Assembly: GCA_015067495.1 (NCBI GenBank) | Contig: SVMI01000006.1 | Span: 1-64,000 of the forward strand | Length of the DNA: 64,000 nt | Reading direction: 5' to 3' | Source: Oscillospiraceae bacterium | Lineage (GTDB): Bacteria; Bacillota; Clostridia; Oscillospirales; Oscillospiraceae | In this document: positions 47,082-55,773 of the stretch, one piece after another | How the letters are laid out: each line of letters begins with the position of its first letter | Numbering within the stretch: position 1 is the first letter of the stretch | Made by a program: the position numbers and the translations under genes | Notes under the pieces: model-generated | What the model was told of the DNA's origin: nothing | Seen by the model: the letters and a program-made list of their open reading frames with translations, nothing else | Database searches by the model: none

Positions 47082-47861
47082 TTGGAGAACAACAATCGCA
47101 AGGAACAGGCGCCCAAGGAGTGGACCTTGGAGGAGCTGCTGGATACCGGTATTGACGACATTCTTGCCGATCTGCCTGATTTGTCTGAACCTGAAGCTAC
47201 CGATACTGCTGAAGTAAGCGCAGAAAATCAGCCTGTGGAAACGACCCCGGATGTGCAGCCCCGTCCGATGCGGGAGAGGAAGCCCGCAAAGAAGGAGGAT
47301 CAGGGTGGCAGCACCTTGCTGACATACGTCCACGATATTGCTTACCTGCTTGCAGGACTGGTGTTGGTGTTTTTGCTGCTGTTCCGCGTTGTCATTGTGT
47401 CCGGCACTTCCATGAACAATACGCTGCTTGACGGCGATTACCTGCTGGTGCTGAGCAATACCTTCTATCAGAACCCTGAATACGGCGATGTGATCGTTGC
47501 CAGCAAGAAGAGCTTTGACGATGGCGCACCCATCGTCAAGCGTGTCATTGCTACGGAAGGTCAGAAGGTCGATATTGATTTCGATGCCGGGATCGTGTAT
47601 GTTGACGATGTTGCCCTCGAGGAATCCTATACCCTTACCCTTACCACCACGCAAGAGGGCATCAAGTTCCCGCTGGTGGTTGAGGAAGGCTGCCTCTTTG
47701 TTATGGGTGACAACCGCGACGGCTCCAAGGACAGCCGTCACCCGGAAATCGGTTTGATCGATGAGCGGGAAGTATTGGGCAGAGTGTTCTTCCTGTTTTT
47801 CCCCGGAACAAATCACAATGAATACGAACGTGATTTTGGACGAATTGGAGTTGTTGAGTGA
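47082..47861 (+). CDS. lepB: signal peptidase I
   Basis: This 259-residue type I signal peptidase has an unusually long acidic N-terminal cytoplasmic part (about 75 residues) and one membrane segment (about 85-105). The catalytic Ser110 lies in SGTSMNN and Lys153 in IVKRVIATEGQ; MGDNRDGSKDSR follows. It removes signal peptides from exported proteins. The start is TTG with an AGGAGTGA site. Its stop overlaps the rbgA start. Confidence 0.95.
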   Translation: MENNNRKEQAPKEWTLEELLDTGIDDILADLPDLSEPEATDTAEVSAENQPVETTPDVQPRPMRERKPAKKEDQGGSTLLTYVHDIAYLLAGLVLVFLLLFRVVIVSGTSMNNTLLDGDYLLVLSNTFYQNPEYGDVIVASKKSFDDGAPIVKRVIATEGQKVDIDFDAGIVYVDDVALEESYTLTLTTTQEGIKFPLVVEEGCLFVMGDNRDGSKDSRHPEIGLIDEREVLGRVFFLFFPGTNHNEYERDFGRIGVVE

Positions 47862-48727
47862 TGACCTCTGATAAGATGAATATTCAGTGGTATCCCGGTC
47901 ATATGACCAAAACCCGCCGGCAGATCGAAGCAGATCTGAAGCAGGTGGATGCGGTGTGTGAAATCGTGGATGCCCGTATTCCTATCGCCAGCCGCAATCC
48001 CGATATCGATTCCATCTGTGCCGGAAAGCCACGGATCGTGATCCTCAACAGAATGGATCTGGCAGATCCCGAAGCAACAAAGCGCTGGGTCGCCTATTTC
48101 AAAGGCAAGGGCATGGCTGCCGTTCCCACCGATTGCAAAAGCCGCAAGGGAATCAATGATTTCCAGCCTGCTGTCCGATCTGTTTTGAAGGAAAAAATCG
48201 CCCGGGATGCCGCCCGCGGCATGAACAGACCCCTGCGGGTGATGATCGTCGGTATTCCCAATGTGGGCAAATCCACGCTGATCAATCAGGTTTCCGGCAG
48301 AAAGGGAGCGAAGGCGGAGAATCGCCCCGGTGTTACCCGCGGTAAGCAGTGGGTGACGGTCGACAGCGGTTTGCTGCTTCTCGATACGCCCGGTATTCTG
48401 TGGCCGAAGTTTGAAGATCCCGAGGTCGGCATGACCCTTGCGTACACAGGCGCTGTCAAGGATGGTATTTTGGATATTGAGGAGCTTGCCTGCCGTCTGA
48501 TGGAGGTGCTTCACAAACGCTATCCCCATGCCCTCAAGGAGCGCTATGGCATCGAAGCGGAAGAGGGAGCACCCGGCTATGAGCTGCTGGAAATGGCAGG
48601 TCGCAAGCGCGGCTTTTTGGTCGCCCGTGGTGAGATCAACACCGAGCGCATGGCAAAGGTGCTGATCGACGAATACCGCAGCGGCAAGCTGGGCAGATTC
48701 ACCCTTGAAGAGCCTTTGGAGGAGTAA
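47861..48727 (+). CDS. rbgA: ribosome biogenesis GTPase RbgA (YlqF)
   Basis: This 288-residue circularly permuted GTPase assembles the 50S subunit. It has the N-terminal NIQWYPGHM motif. The G4 motif NRMDL precedes the P-loop GIPNVGKSTLIN, and the PGVTRGKQW and DTPGILWPK segments follow. The C-terminal domain ends around GRFTLEEP. The ATG at 47861 overlaps the lepB stop (TGATG); a second ATG 15 bp later is possible. Confidence 0.95.
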   Translation: MTSDKMNIQWYPGHMTKTRRQIEADLKQVDAVCEIVDARIPIASRNPDIDSICAGKPRIVILNRMDLADPEATKRWVAYFKGKGMAAVPTDCKSRKGINDFQPAVRSVLKEKIARDAARGMNRPLRVMIVGIPNVGKSTLINQVSGRKGAKAENRPGVTRGKQWVTVDSGLLLLDTPGILWPKFEDPEVGMTLAYTGAVKDGILDIEELACRLMEVLHKRYPHALKERYGIEAEEGAPGYELLEMAGRKRGFLVARGEINTERMAKVLIDEYRSGKLGRFTLEEPLEE

Positions 48728-48729
48728 AA

Positions 48730-49344
48730 ATGTCTGAAACAAACCTGTGGGAAATTGAAGATACCCTCACGGAAAAGGGCGTCGGTGTGATCTGCGGCGT
48801 TGATGAAGCGGGCAGAGGTCCTCTCGCGGGACCTGTCTATGCAGCGGCGGTGATCTTGCCGCCCCATATTGAGATCCCGGGTCTCAACGACAGCAAAAAG
48901 CTGACGGACAAGCGTCGCCGTGAGCTGATGCCCCTCATTATGGAGCAGGCGATCGCCTACGGCATCGGCTCGGCAACGGAGCAGGAGATCGACGAGATCA
49001 ACATTCTGCAGGCGACATTTCTCGCTATGGAGCGCGCGCTGGCACAGCTGAAGGGCAAGGCTGATTTTGCTCTGATCGACGGAAACCGGGAGAAGGACTT
49101 CGGACTTCCTGTAATGACCGTTGTCAAAGGTGACAGCCGCAGCGCAAATATTGCTGCCGCATCGATCCTTGCGAAGGTCAGCCGTGATGATTACATGGAC
49201 GAGCTTGCAAAGCAGTACCCGGAATACGGCTTTGAGGTACATAAAGGCTACGGAACAAAAGCCCACTACGAAGCCCTTCGGACGCACGGACACTGCCCGG
49301 CGCACCGTTTGAGCTTTTTGAAGAAATTCTATGGCGACAAGTAA
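48730..49344 (+). CDS. rnhB: ribonuclease HII
   Basis: This 204-residue RNase HII removes RNA from RNA-DNA hybrids. The active-site motif VDEAGRGPLAGPVYAAAV is at about residue 21, with LNDSKKLT, the VKGDSRSANIAAASILAKV segment and the later YPEYGFEVHKGYGTKAH. A GGAG site lies within the rbgA end. It is followed, with a 14-bp overlap, by yraN. Confidence 0.95.
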   Translation: MSETNLWEIEDTLTEKGVGVICGVDEAGRGPLAGPVYAAAVILPPHIEIPGLNDSKKLTDKRRRELMPLIMEQAIAYGIGSATEQEIDEINILQATFLAMERALAQLKGKADFALIDGNREKDFGLPVMTVVKGDSRSANIAAASILAKVSRDDYMDELAKQYPEYGFEVHKGYGTKAHYEALRTHGHCPAHRLSFLKKFYGDK

Positions 49345-49696
49345 GCTGAGCGGTGCATGGGGCGAGGCGATCGCTGCCGAATACCTGCGAAAAAAGCATT
49401 ATAAGCTGGTGGCTGCCGGCTATCACAGCCGTTTCGGTGAGATCGATCTGATCGTATCCAACAAAAAATACCTTGTTTTCGTCGAGGTCAAGCTGCGTAA
49501 AAACGCGAATTTTGCGGAAGGTCGGGACTATGTAGGTCGCTATAAGCAGGATCGGCTGCGCGCAACCGCAGCCATGTATCTGTCCCAGAATCCAACGCAG
49601 CTGCAGCCCCGCTTTGACATCATCGAGATCTACGCACCTGAGGGAACAAAAACACAAAGCCCTGAAATCAACCATTTGGAGGATGCATTTCAATGA
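49331..49696 (+). CDS. YraN family endonuclease-like protein (UPF0102)
   Basis: This 121-residue UPF0102 protein has a PD-(D/E)XK-like core: GEAIAAEYLRKKHYKL, FGEIDLIV and FVEVKLRK. It often follows rnhB. The function is unproven but may involve DNA processing. It overlaps both neighbours by a few bases. Confidence 0.92.
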   Translation: MATSKLSGAWGEAIAAEYLRKKHYKLVAAGYHSRFGEIDLIVSNKKYLVFVEVKLRKNANFAEGRDYVGRYKQDRLRATAAMYLSQNPTQLQPRFDIIEIYAPEGTKTQSPEINHLEDAFQ

Positions 49697-50643
49697 ATTT
49701 TCCCGTTTTTGACCTGCATTGTGACACTGCCCTTGTGCTTTTGGGCGAGAATCTTCATTCTATGGGTTCCATGCGTAAAAATGAAGGTCATATTGATCTT
49801 GAACGTGCTGCAACGCTTCCCGGCTATGCCCAGTGCTTTGCCTGTTTTACAACGCCATGGGAGCATCTGCCCGATGGCATGACGGTCACGCAGCTGTTTG
49901 ACAATGAAATGGTGACGGTCTTGCGGGAAGTGGAAACGAACCGGGATCTGATCGAGCTTGCCTATACGGCAGCGGATGTGCGCCGCCTGCAGGAAAAAGG
50001 CAAGATGGCAGCCATTCTGACCATTGAAGGCCCTGCGGGCTTTGACTTTGATCCCGCGCTTTTGGAGGATCTCTATAAGGTGGGCTTCCGAATTACTACC
50101 CTTGGCTGGAATGAGAAAAATCCCCTCTGCGGCTCTCATAAGACCGGCGGCGGTCTGACGGAAAAGGGCAGGGAATATGTGTTTGAAGCCCAGCGGCTGG
50201 GCATGCTGATCGATGTCAGCCATTTGAGCGACGAGGGCTTCTGGGATATCATGGAGATCACCAATGCGCCCATCATCGCAAGCCATTCCAATTCCCGTGC
50301 GGTTTATAATGTCAGCCGCAATCTGACGGACGATATGTTCAAAGCGATCTGCAAGACGGGCGGCGTGGCAGGCTTGAATCTGTATGCCCATTTCCTCGGA
50401 GAAAATCCGACGATTGACACCGCCTGTGACCATATACTCCACTTTATGGAGCTGGGCGGCGCAAAGCATATTGCCCTCGGCGGCGATCTGGATGGCTGCG
50501 AGGTCTTGCCCGCAGGCTTTACCGGCGTGCAGGATTATCCTGTTTTGGCGGATGCGTTGCTGGCAAGGGGGTTATCTGAGCAGGAAGTGTTGGATATTTT
50601 CTGGAATAATGCGTTGGGAGTGATTGAAAAATGTTGTATGTAA
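49693..50643 (+). CDS. membrane dipeptidase (peptidase M19)
   Basis: This 316-residue zinc dipeptidase of the M19 family has metal ligands in DLHCDT (start), TIEGPAGF, DVSHLSDEGFWD and ASHSNSRAV. The GGDLDG motif is near the C-terminus. It cleaves dipeptides, including D-amino-acid ones. No signal peptide is present, so it is cytoplasmic. Its start overlaps the yraN stop by 4 bp, and its end overlaps the next gene by 13 bp. Confidence 0.92.
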   Translation: MNFPVFDLHCDTALVLLGENLHSMGSMRKNEGHIDLERAATLPGYAQCFACFTTPWEHLPDGMTVTQLFDNEMVTVLREVETNRDLIELAYTAADVRRLQEKGKMAAILTIEGPAGFDFDPALLEDLYKVGFRITTLGWNEKNPLCGSHKTGGGLTEKGREYVFEAQRLGMLIDVSHLSDEGFWDIMEITNAPIIASHSNSRAVYNVSRNLTDDMFKAICKTGGVAGLNLYAHFLGENPTIDTACDHILHFMELGGAKHIALGGDLDGCEVLPAGFTGVQDYPVLADALLARGLSEQEVLDIFWNNALGVIEKCCM

Positions 50644-51629
50644 CCACCCGCGGCAAGCACGATACCTACACGGAACATTTTGCGAACCAAAGCGATCGCG
50701 GCCCGGATGGGGGACTGTACCTTCCGTTCCGTATGCCGAAGCTGGAGCAGGGAGACCTGCTTGCCTTGCAGGAACAGACCTTCGGTCAGCGCGTCGCGCA
50801 GATCCTCAACCTGTTCTTTGCTGTTCAGCTGACCGGTTGGGATGTGGAGCTGTGCGCCGGCAAAGCACCGGTCAAGCTTCTTTCCATGCATAACCGTGTG
50901 GTTTTGATGGAGATGTGGCACAACCACGATCAGGACTTTGCCTATCTGGAGCGCAGCCTCTCCGCACGCATTTGTGAAGACCTTGGGGATCGCAAGCCCA
51001 CCTCTTGGATGCGTATTGCGGTACGCATTGCGGTGCTTTTTGCCGTTTACGGGGAACTGCTTGCAAACGGGGTCTGCTCTGTGCATCAGTCTGTTGATGT
51101 TTCTGTTGCATCCGGCGACTTTGTTGCGCCGATGGCTGCGTGGCACGCCCGTGAGATGGGTATGCCCATTGCCAACATCATTTGCAGTCATAGTAGCTCC
51201 TCTGTATGGGATCTGATCCACCACGGTGAGGTGCGTACAGACGGAGGTATGCCGGAAAACCTTGAAAGACTGGTCTGCGCGACCCTTGGTATTGAGGAAA
51301 ATCTGAGATACTGTGATGTTTGCAGACAGGGTCGTCTCTATGCCACCCGTCCGGGGATGCTGGAGACCCTGCGGCAGGGGATGTATGCGTCTGTTGTCAG
51401 CGCACAGCGGCTGAAGGCAGTCATTCCCAATGTGTTTAACACCAGCGGTCATGTCTTTGATCCCATGACTGCGATGGCATATGCGGGACTGCAGGACTAC
51501 CGCGCCAAGACCGGCGAGACAAGAGCTGCGCTGATCCTTTCTGAATGCAGCCCCGTCCACAGCAGCGGTCAGGTTGCTGCGGCAATGGAAATTTCGGAGC
51601 AGGAGCTGCTTCGTCGACTGGGAGAGTGA
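50631..51629 (+). CDS. threonine synthase-like protein lacking the catalytic region (probable pseudoenzyme)
   Basis: This 332-residue protein begins like threonine synthase (MLYVTTRGKHD, DGGLYLPFRMPKL). It ends with recognisable fold II features, such as VDVSVASGDFVAPMAAWHAREMG in place of the family's V-x-V-PTGNFGN stretch. The PLP-lysine motif (FHGPTLAFKD in active enzymes) is replaced by WHNHDQDFAYLERS with no lysine. The ATSGDTG phosphate-binding block is missing, and about 100-150 residues of the core are absent compared with active threonine synthases of about 480. It keeps an intact reading frame and normal codon use. That suggests a retained non-catalytic role rather than recent decay. 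Confidence 0.7.
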   Translation: MLYVTTRGKHDTYTEHFANQSDRGPDGGLYLPFRMPKLEQGDLLALQEQTFGQRVAQILNLFFAVQLTGWDVELCAGKAPVKLLSMHNRVVLMEMWHNHDQDFAYLERSLSARICEDLGDRKPTSWMRIAVRIAVLFAVYGELLANGVCSVHQSVDVSVASGDFVAPMAAWHAREMGMPIANIICSHSSSSVWDLIHHGEVRTDGGMPENLERLVCATLGIEENLRYCDVCRQGRLYATRPGMLETLRQGMYASVVSAQRLKAVIPNVFNTSGHVFDPMTAMAYAGLQDYRAKTGETRAALILSECSPVHSSGQVAAAMEISEQELLRRLGE

Positions 51630-51633
51630 AAGC

Positions 51634-52323
51634 ATGGCGCTTTACGCCATCGGAGATCTGCATCTGTGCCTTGGTGCGCCGAAGCCAATGGATATTTTCG
51701 GCGGCGCATGGGTCGGTTACATGGATAAACTGAAGGAGAAGTTCTCCGTTATCACGCCGGAGGATACGTTGGTGCTGATGGGTGACCTCTCATGGGCGCT
51801 GGATCTATATGATGCCAAAGAAGATTTTGCGTGGATCAATGAGATCCCCGGCAGGAAGATCATCCTCAAGGGAAACCATGATTACTGGTGGAACACGGTC
51901 ACAAAATTCAACAAATTTTGTGAAGAGCATGGCTTTTCCGATATGCACATTCTGAATAATAATCACTTTGAGTACGACGGTGTTGCGATCTGCGGCACCC
52001 GTGGCTGGTTTTATGAGGAGGAGCGCAGCGGTGAGCATGACGAAAAGGTCTTCAAGCGCGAGCTGCTCCGATTGGAAGCATCGCTGCAATCGGCGGGGGA
52101 GCTGCCGAAGCTGGTATTTCTCCATTACCCGCCCCGCTACAAGGGCTATGAGTGCAGGGAGATCCTTGATCTGCTGAAGAAGTACGATGTCCGCCGCTGC
52201 TTCTACGGTCACCTCCACGGCGCAAGCCACGGCTTAGCCATCCAAGGGCAGTGGGACGGTGTGGAGTTCCGTCTGCTGGCTGCGGACTACCTGGATTTTG
52301 CACCTTATCAGGTGATGCCATGA
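51634..52323 (+). CDS. metallophosphoesterase
   Basis: This 229-residue calcineurin-like phosphoesterase has metal motifs IGDLHLC (D-x-H), LMGDLSWALD (GDxxW), LKGNHDYWW (GNHD), FLHYPPRY and YGHLHGASHG. The DxH-GD-GNHD-H-GHLH order is complete. The substrate is unknown. The ATG at 51634 follows a GGGAGAG site. It is the last gene before a strong terminator. Confidence 0.92.
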   Translation: MALYAIGDLHLCLGAPKPMDIFGGAWVGYMDKLKEKFSVITPEDTLVLMGDLSWALDLYDAKEDFAWINEIPGRKIILKGNHDYWWNTVTKFNKFCEEHGFSDMHILNNNHFEYDGVAICGTRGWFYEEERSGEHDEKVFKRELLRLEASLQSAGELPKLVFLHYPPRYKGYECREILDLLKKYDVRRCFYGHLHGASHGLAIQGQWDGVEFRLLAADYLDFAPYQVMP

Positions 52324-52350
52324 AAAGACCGGGATTGCCCGGTCTTTTTT
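52323..52350 (+). terminator. terminator of the lepB-phosphoesterase operon
   Basis: A perfect 11-bp stem AAAAGACCGGG / CCCGGTCTTTT with loop ATTG is followed by TT. Confidence 0.9.
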
Positions 52351-52392
52351 CTTAGTTTTTCTAAAATTTCATAAAATTTTCAAGAAAAGGGG

Positions 52393-52421
52393 TGGACATT
52401 TGCGGTATTCTTTGATAAAAT
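52393..52421 (+). promoter_or_regulatory. promoter of tig
   Basis: TGGACA, a 17-bp spacer and TAAAAT lie 65 bp upstream of the tig start. No CIRCE or CtsR box was recognised. Confidence 0.65.
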
Positions 52422-52485
52422 ACTACGGCTGAATTTATAAATAGAATGGTGACACTATGTCATCAAGATTTGGAGGACAATCATT

Positions 52486-53793
52486 ATGACTGTTAAGAAC
52501 ATTGAAAGAAACGGCAATCAGGCTACCGTCGTTGTCGAGATCGACAAGGAGCTGATGGAGTCCGGCGTTCAGAAGGCTTACCTGAAGGCTCGCAAGAACA
52601 TCATGCTGCCCGGCTTCCGCAAGGGCAAGGCACCCCGCAAGATGATCGAGGCTATGTACGGCGCACACGTCTTCTATGAAGACGGTCTGGAAGAAATTTT
52701 CCCCGAGATCTACAAGTTCGCCATCGCGGATCAGGACTTCAAGGCCATCGGCCGTCCCAGCCTGACCGATATGCAGATCTCCGATGAGGGCATCGTTACT
52801 CTGACCCTGACCACCGATGTCTACCCCGAGGTCACTCTGGGTCAGTACAAGGGTCTGGAAGTTGAGAAGGCTGAAGCTGTCGTTACCGATGAGCAGGTTC
52901 AGGCTGAGCTGGATCGCATGGCTCAGAACGTCGCTTCCACCGAGACTGTTGAGCGCGCCGCTGAGATGGGCGACACTGCCAATATCGATTTCGAAGGCTT
53001 TGAAAACGGCGTTCCCTTCGCAGGCGGCAAGGGCGAGAACCATGATCTGAAGCTGGGCTCCGGCGCATTCGTTCCCGGCTTTGAGGAGCAGGTCGTCGGC
53101 ATGAGCGCAGGCGAGGAGAAGGACATCGACATCACCTTCCCCGAGGATTACCATGCTGAGCTGGCTGGAAAGGCTGTTGTCTTCCATGTCAAGTGCAACA
53201 AGGTCACCACCACCATCGTTCCTGCTCAGGACGACGAGTTTGCCAAGGATGTTTCCGAGTTTGATACTCTGGAAGAGCTGAAGGCAGACATCCGTGCAAA
53301 GGCACTGGAGAATGCACAGAAGCAGATCGACAACGCTTTCGAGCAGGCTGCTGTTGACAAGGCTGCTGAGAACACCACTGTTGATATGCCCGCTGCTCTG
53401 ATCGAAGCCGAGCTGGACAACCAGATGGAGCGCTTCGGCTACCAGCTGCAGATGAGCGGCTACTCCATGGAGCAGTACGCCAAGATGATGGGCGGTGACC
53501 TGAACACCATGCGCAGTGCCTTCCGTCCCGCAGCTGAGAAGCAGGCAAGAGTCAACGTTACCCTTGAGAAGATCGCTGAGGTCGAGGCGATCGAGATCAC
53601 CGATGAGGATGTGGAAGCTGAGTACGCTTCTGTCGCATCCCAGTACTCCCTCGAGGTTGAGAAGGTCAAGGGCATGGTCCCCGTTGAGGAGATCAAGGCA
53701 AGCCTGAAGGTCCGCAAGGCCGTTAAGGTCATCGTTGACAGCGCAGTCGCAGTTGCACCCGCTGCCAAGGAAGAGGCTCCCGCAGAGGAATAA
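52486..53793 (+). CDS. tig: trigger factor
   Basis: This 435-residue ribosome-bound chaperone and peptidyl-prolyl isomerase has the N-terminal ribosome-docking signature GFRKGKAPRKM (about residues 43-53). A central FKBP domain (about 150-240; DTANIDFEGFENGVPFAGG) and a C-terminal helical chaperone domain follow. An acidic, Ala-rich tail ends it. Strong bias to C-ending codons and a perfect GGAGG site fit high expression. It heads the protein-quality-control cluster tig-clpP-clpX-lon. Confidence 0.96.
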   Translation: MTVKNIERNGNQATVVVEIDKELMESGVQKAYLKARKNIMLPGFRKGKAPRKMIEAMYGAHVFYEDGLEEIFPEIYKFAIADQDFKAIGRPSLTDMQISDEGIVTLTLTTDVYPEVTLGQYKGLEVEKAEAVVTDEQVQAELDRMAQNVASTETVERAAEMGDTANIDFEGFENGVPFAGGKGENHDLKLGSGAFVPGFEEQVVGMSAGEEKDIDITFPEDYHAELAGKAVVFHVKCNKVTTTIVPAQDDEFAKDVSEFDTLEELKADIRAKALENAQKQIDNAFEQAAVDKAAENTTVDMPAALIEAELDNQMERFGYQLQMSGYSMEQYAKMMGGDLNTMRSAFRPAAEKQARVNVTLEKIAEVEAIEITDEDVEAEYASVASQYSLEVEKVKGMVPVEEIKASLKVRKAVKVIVDSAVAVAPAAKEEAPAEE

Positions 53794-53846
53794 GGAGCCG
53801 ATTTCGTGGTTAGAATGTTTCAGACCCATGAAAGGAGACAATGACC

Positions 53847-54428
53847 ATGAGTTTTATCCCTTATGTTGTAGAGCAGACCAGCCGCGGTGAGCGCAGCTAT
53901 GATATTTTCTCCCGTCTGCTGAACGACCGCATCGTTTTTCTGTCCGAGGAGGTCAACGATGTCACTGCATCGCTGATCGTTGCCCAGCTTCTGTATCTGG
54001 AAGCACAGGATCCTGACAAGGACATCCAGTTTTATATCAACAGCCCCGGCGGCAGCGTGACCGCAGGTATGGCGATCTATGATACCATGCAGTACATCAA
54101 GTGCGATGTGGCGACCATCTGTGTCGGCATGGCAGCATCCATGGGCGCATTCCTGCTTTCTGCCGGCACCAAGGGCAAGCGCATGGCACTGCCCAACGCG
54201 GAGATCATGATCCACCAGCCCAGTGCCGGTACCCAGGGTCAGATCACTGATATGGCGATCCATATGAAGCGTCTGCAGACGATCAAGGAGCGCATGAACC
54301 GCATCCTTGCCGAGAATACCGGCAAGTCTGTGGAGGAAGTCACCGCCGCTTGCGAGCGTGATAACTTCATGACCGCGCAGGAAGCACTGGAATTCGGTCT
54401 TGTGGACCGCGTTCTTGACCGCCATTGA
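53847..54428 (+). CDS. clpP: ATP-dependent Clp protease proteolytic subunit
   Basis: This 193-residue serine protease is the proteolytic ring of ClpXP. The start [19 protein letters not shown] is chosen because AAAGGAG then has normal spacing, and because the catalytic triad falls at S98 (GMAASMG), H123 (MIHQP) and D172, the standard numbering. An ATG 6 bp upstream is the alternative. It is followed by clpX, its unfoldase partner. Confidence 0.97.
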   Translation: MSFIPYVVEQTSRGERSYDIFSRLLNDRIVFLSEEVNDVTASLIVAQLLYLEAQDPDKDIQFYINSPGGSVTAGMAIYDTMQYIKCDVATICVGMAASMGAFLLSAGTKGKRMALPNAEIMIHQPSAGTQGQITDMAIHMKRLQTIKERMNRILAENTGKSVEEVTAACERDNFMTAQEALEFGLVDRVLDRH

Positions 54429-54454
54429 TTTTCACAGAAAGGTAGAGCCCGGTC

Positions 54455-55714
54455 ATGGCAAGACAAGAAGAAAAGTCCATCCGCTGCAGCTTTTGCGGCA
54501 AGCGGGAGACCCAAGTGGATCGACTGATCGCCGGTCCCGGGGTCTACATTTGCAGCGAGTGCGTGCAGGCATGCAGTGAGCTGCTGCATGATGACATGAA
54601 GATCGATCATCGCGGCAAGCTGCGCGCACCTGAAAAGCTGCCCACACCCATGGAGATGAAAGCCTTCATGGACAGCTACATCGTCGGTCAGGAGGAGGCG
54701 AAGATCGCCCTTTCTGTCGCGGTGTACAATCATTACAAGCGCATCTACCATAATATCGATTCCGATGTGGAGCTGCAAAAGAGCAATATCCTGCTGATCG
54801 GTCCCACCGGCTGTGGCAAGACCCTCTTTGCACAGACCCTTGCGAAGATCCTCGATGTTCCTTTTGCCATCGCTGACGCAACCACGCTTACAGAAGCGGG
54901 CTATGTTGGTGACGACGTGGAGAATATCCTCGTTCGACTCCTGCAGGCAGCGGATTTTGACGTTGACCTGGCAGAGCGCGGCATCATCTACATCGACGAA
55001 ATGGATAAGATCGCCCGCAAGAGCGAGAATACCTCCATCACCCGTGATGTCTCCGGCGAAGGTGTCCAGCAGGCACTGCTGAAGATCCTCGAGGGTACGG
55101 TTGCCAATGTGCCTCCTCAGGGCGGCAGAAAGCACCCGCAGCAGGAGACCATTCAGGTCAATACCTCAAATATCCTCTTTATTTGCGGCGGTGCGTTCGA
55201 CGGTCTTGACAAGATCATCGAGAGCCGTACCGACAAGTCTGCCATCGGCTTTGACGCACCCGTTCAGAGTAAGAAGCAGCGGGATGTGGGTAAGCTGTTT
55301 GCGCAGGTAGAGCCTCACGACCTTTTGAAGTTCGGCATCATTCCCGAGCTGGTTGGTCGTATGCCCGTGATCACCTGCCTGCAGAGCCTGACGCAGGAGG
55401 ATCTTGTCCGTATTCTCGATGAGCCGAAGAATGCCCTGACCCGCCAGTACGAAAAGCTGTTGGCGATGGACAATGTGGAGTTGGAGATCCGCCCCGAAGC
55501 ACTGCAGCAGATCGCCAAGAAGGCACTGGACCGTCAGATCGGCGCCCGCGGTCTTCGTGCGATCATGGAATCGATCATGATGAAGATCATGTTTGAGATA
55601 CCTTCGGATCTCACCATTAAGAAGGTGGTCATCACCCCCGAATGTGTGGAGGGTGCTGATCCGATCATCCTGCGGGATGCGGCAAACCCGCGTCTGAGCG
55701 CAGGAAGTAAATAA
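54455..55714 (+). CDS. clpX: ATP-dependent Clp protease ATPase subunit ClpX
   Basis: This 419-residue AAA+ unfoldase has an N-terminal zinc finger (C11, C14, C33, C36), Walker [12 protein letters not shown], Walker [10 protein letters not shown] and the pore loop GYVGDDVE. It has the IGF-type loop IGFDAP, which docks onto ClpP, and the C-terminal [10 protein letters not shown] segment. A GAAAGG site precedes the ATG. The gene lies between clpP and lon. Confidence 0.97.
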   Translation: MARQEEKSIRCSFCGKRETQVDRLIAGPGVYICSECVQACSELLHDDMKIDHRGKLRAPEKLPTPMEMKAFMDSYIVGQEEAKIALSVAVYNHYKRIYHNIDSDVELQKSNILLIGPTGCGKTLFAQTLAKILDVPFAIADATTLTEAGYVGDDVENILVRLLQAADFDVDLAERGIIYIDEMDKIARKSENTSITRDVSGEGVQQALLKILEGTVANVPPQGGRKHPQQETIQVNTSNILFICGGAFDGLDKIIESRTDKSAIGFDAPVQSKKQRDVGKLFAQVEPHDLLKFGIIPELVGRMPVITCLQSLTQEDLVRILDEPKNALTRQYEKLLAMDNVELEIRPEALQQIAKKALDRQIGARGLRAIMESIMMKIMFEIPSDLTIKKVVITPECVEGADPIILRDAANPRLSAGSK

Positions 55715-55721
55715 CGATAGC

Positions 55722-55744
55722 AGAAGGGGGGCATACCCCCTTCT
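55722..55744 (+). terminator. hairpin between clpX and lon
   Basis: A 9-bp stem AGAAGGGGG / CCCCCTTCT with a 5-nt loop lacks a T-tract. It may stop exonucleases or partly attenuate transcription between clpX and lon. Confidence 0.4.
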
Positions 55745-55773
55745 TGCGCTATTCCGGCAGGAAGGAGATACCC

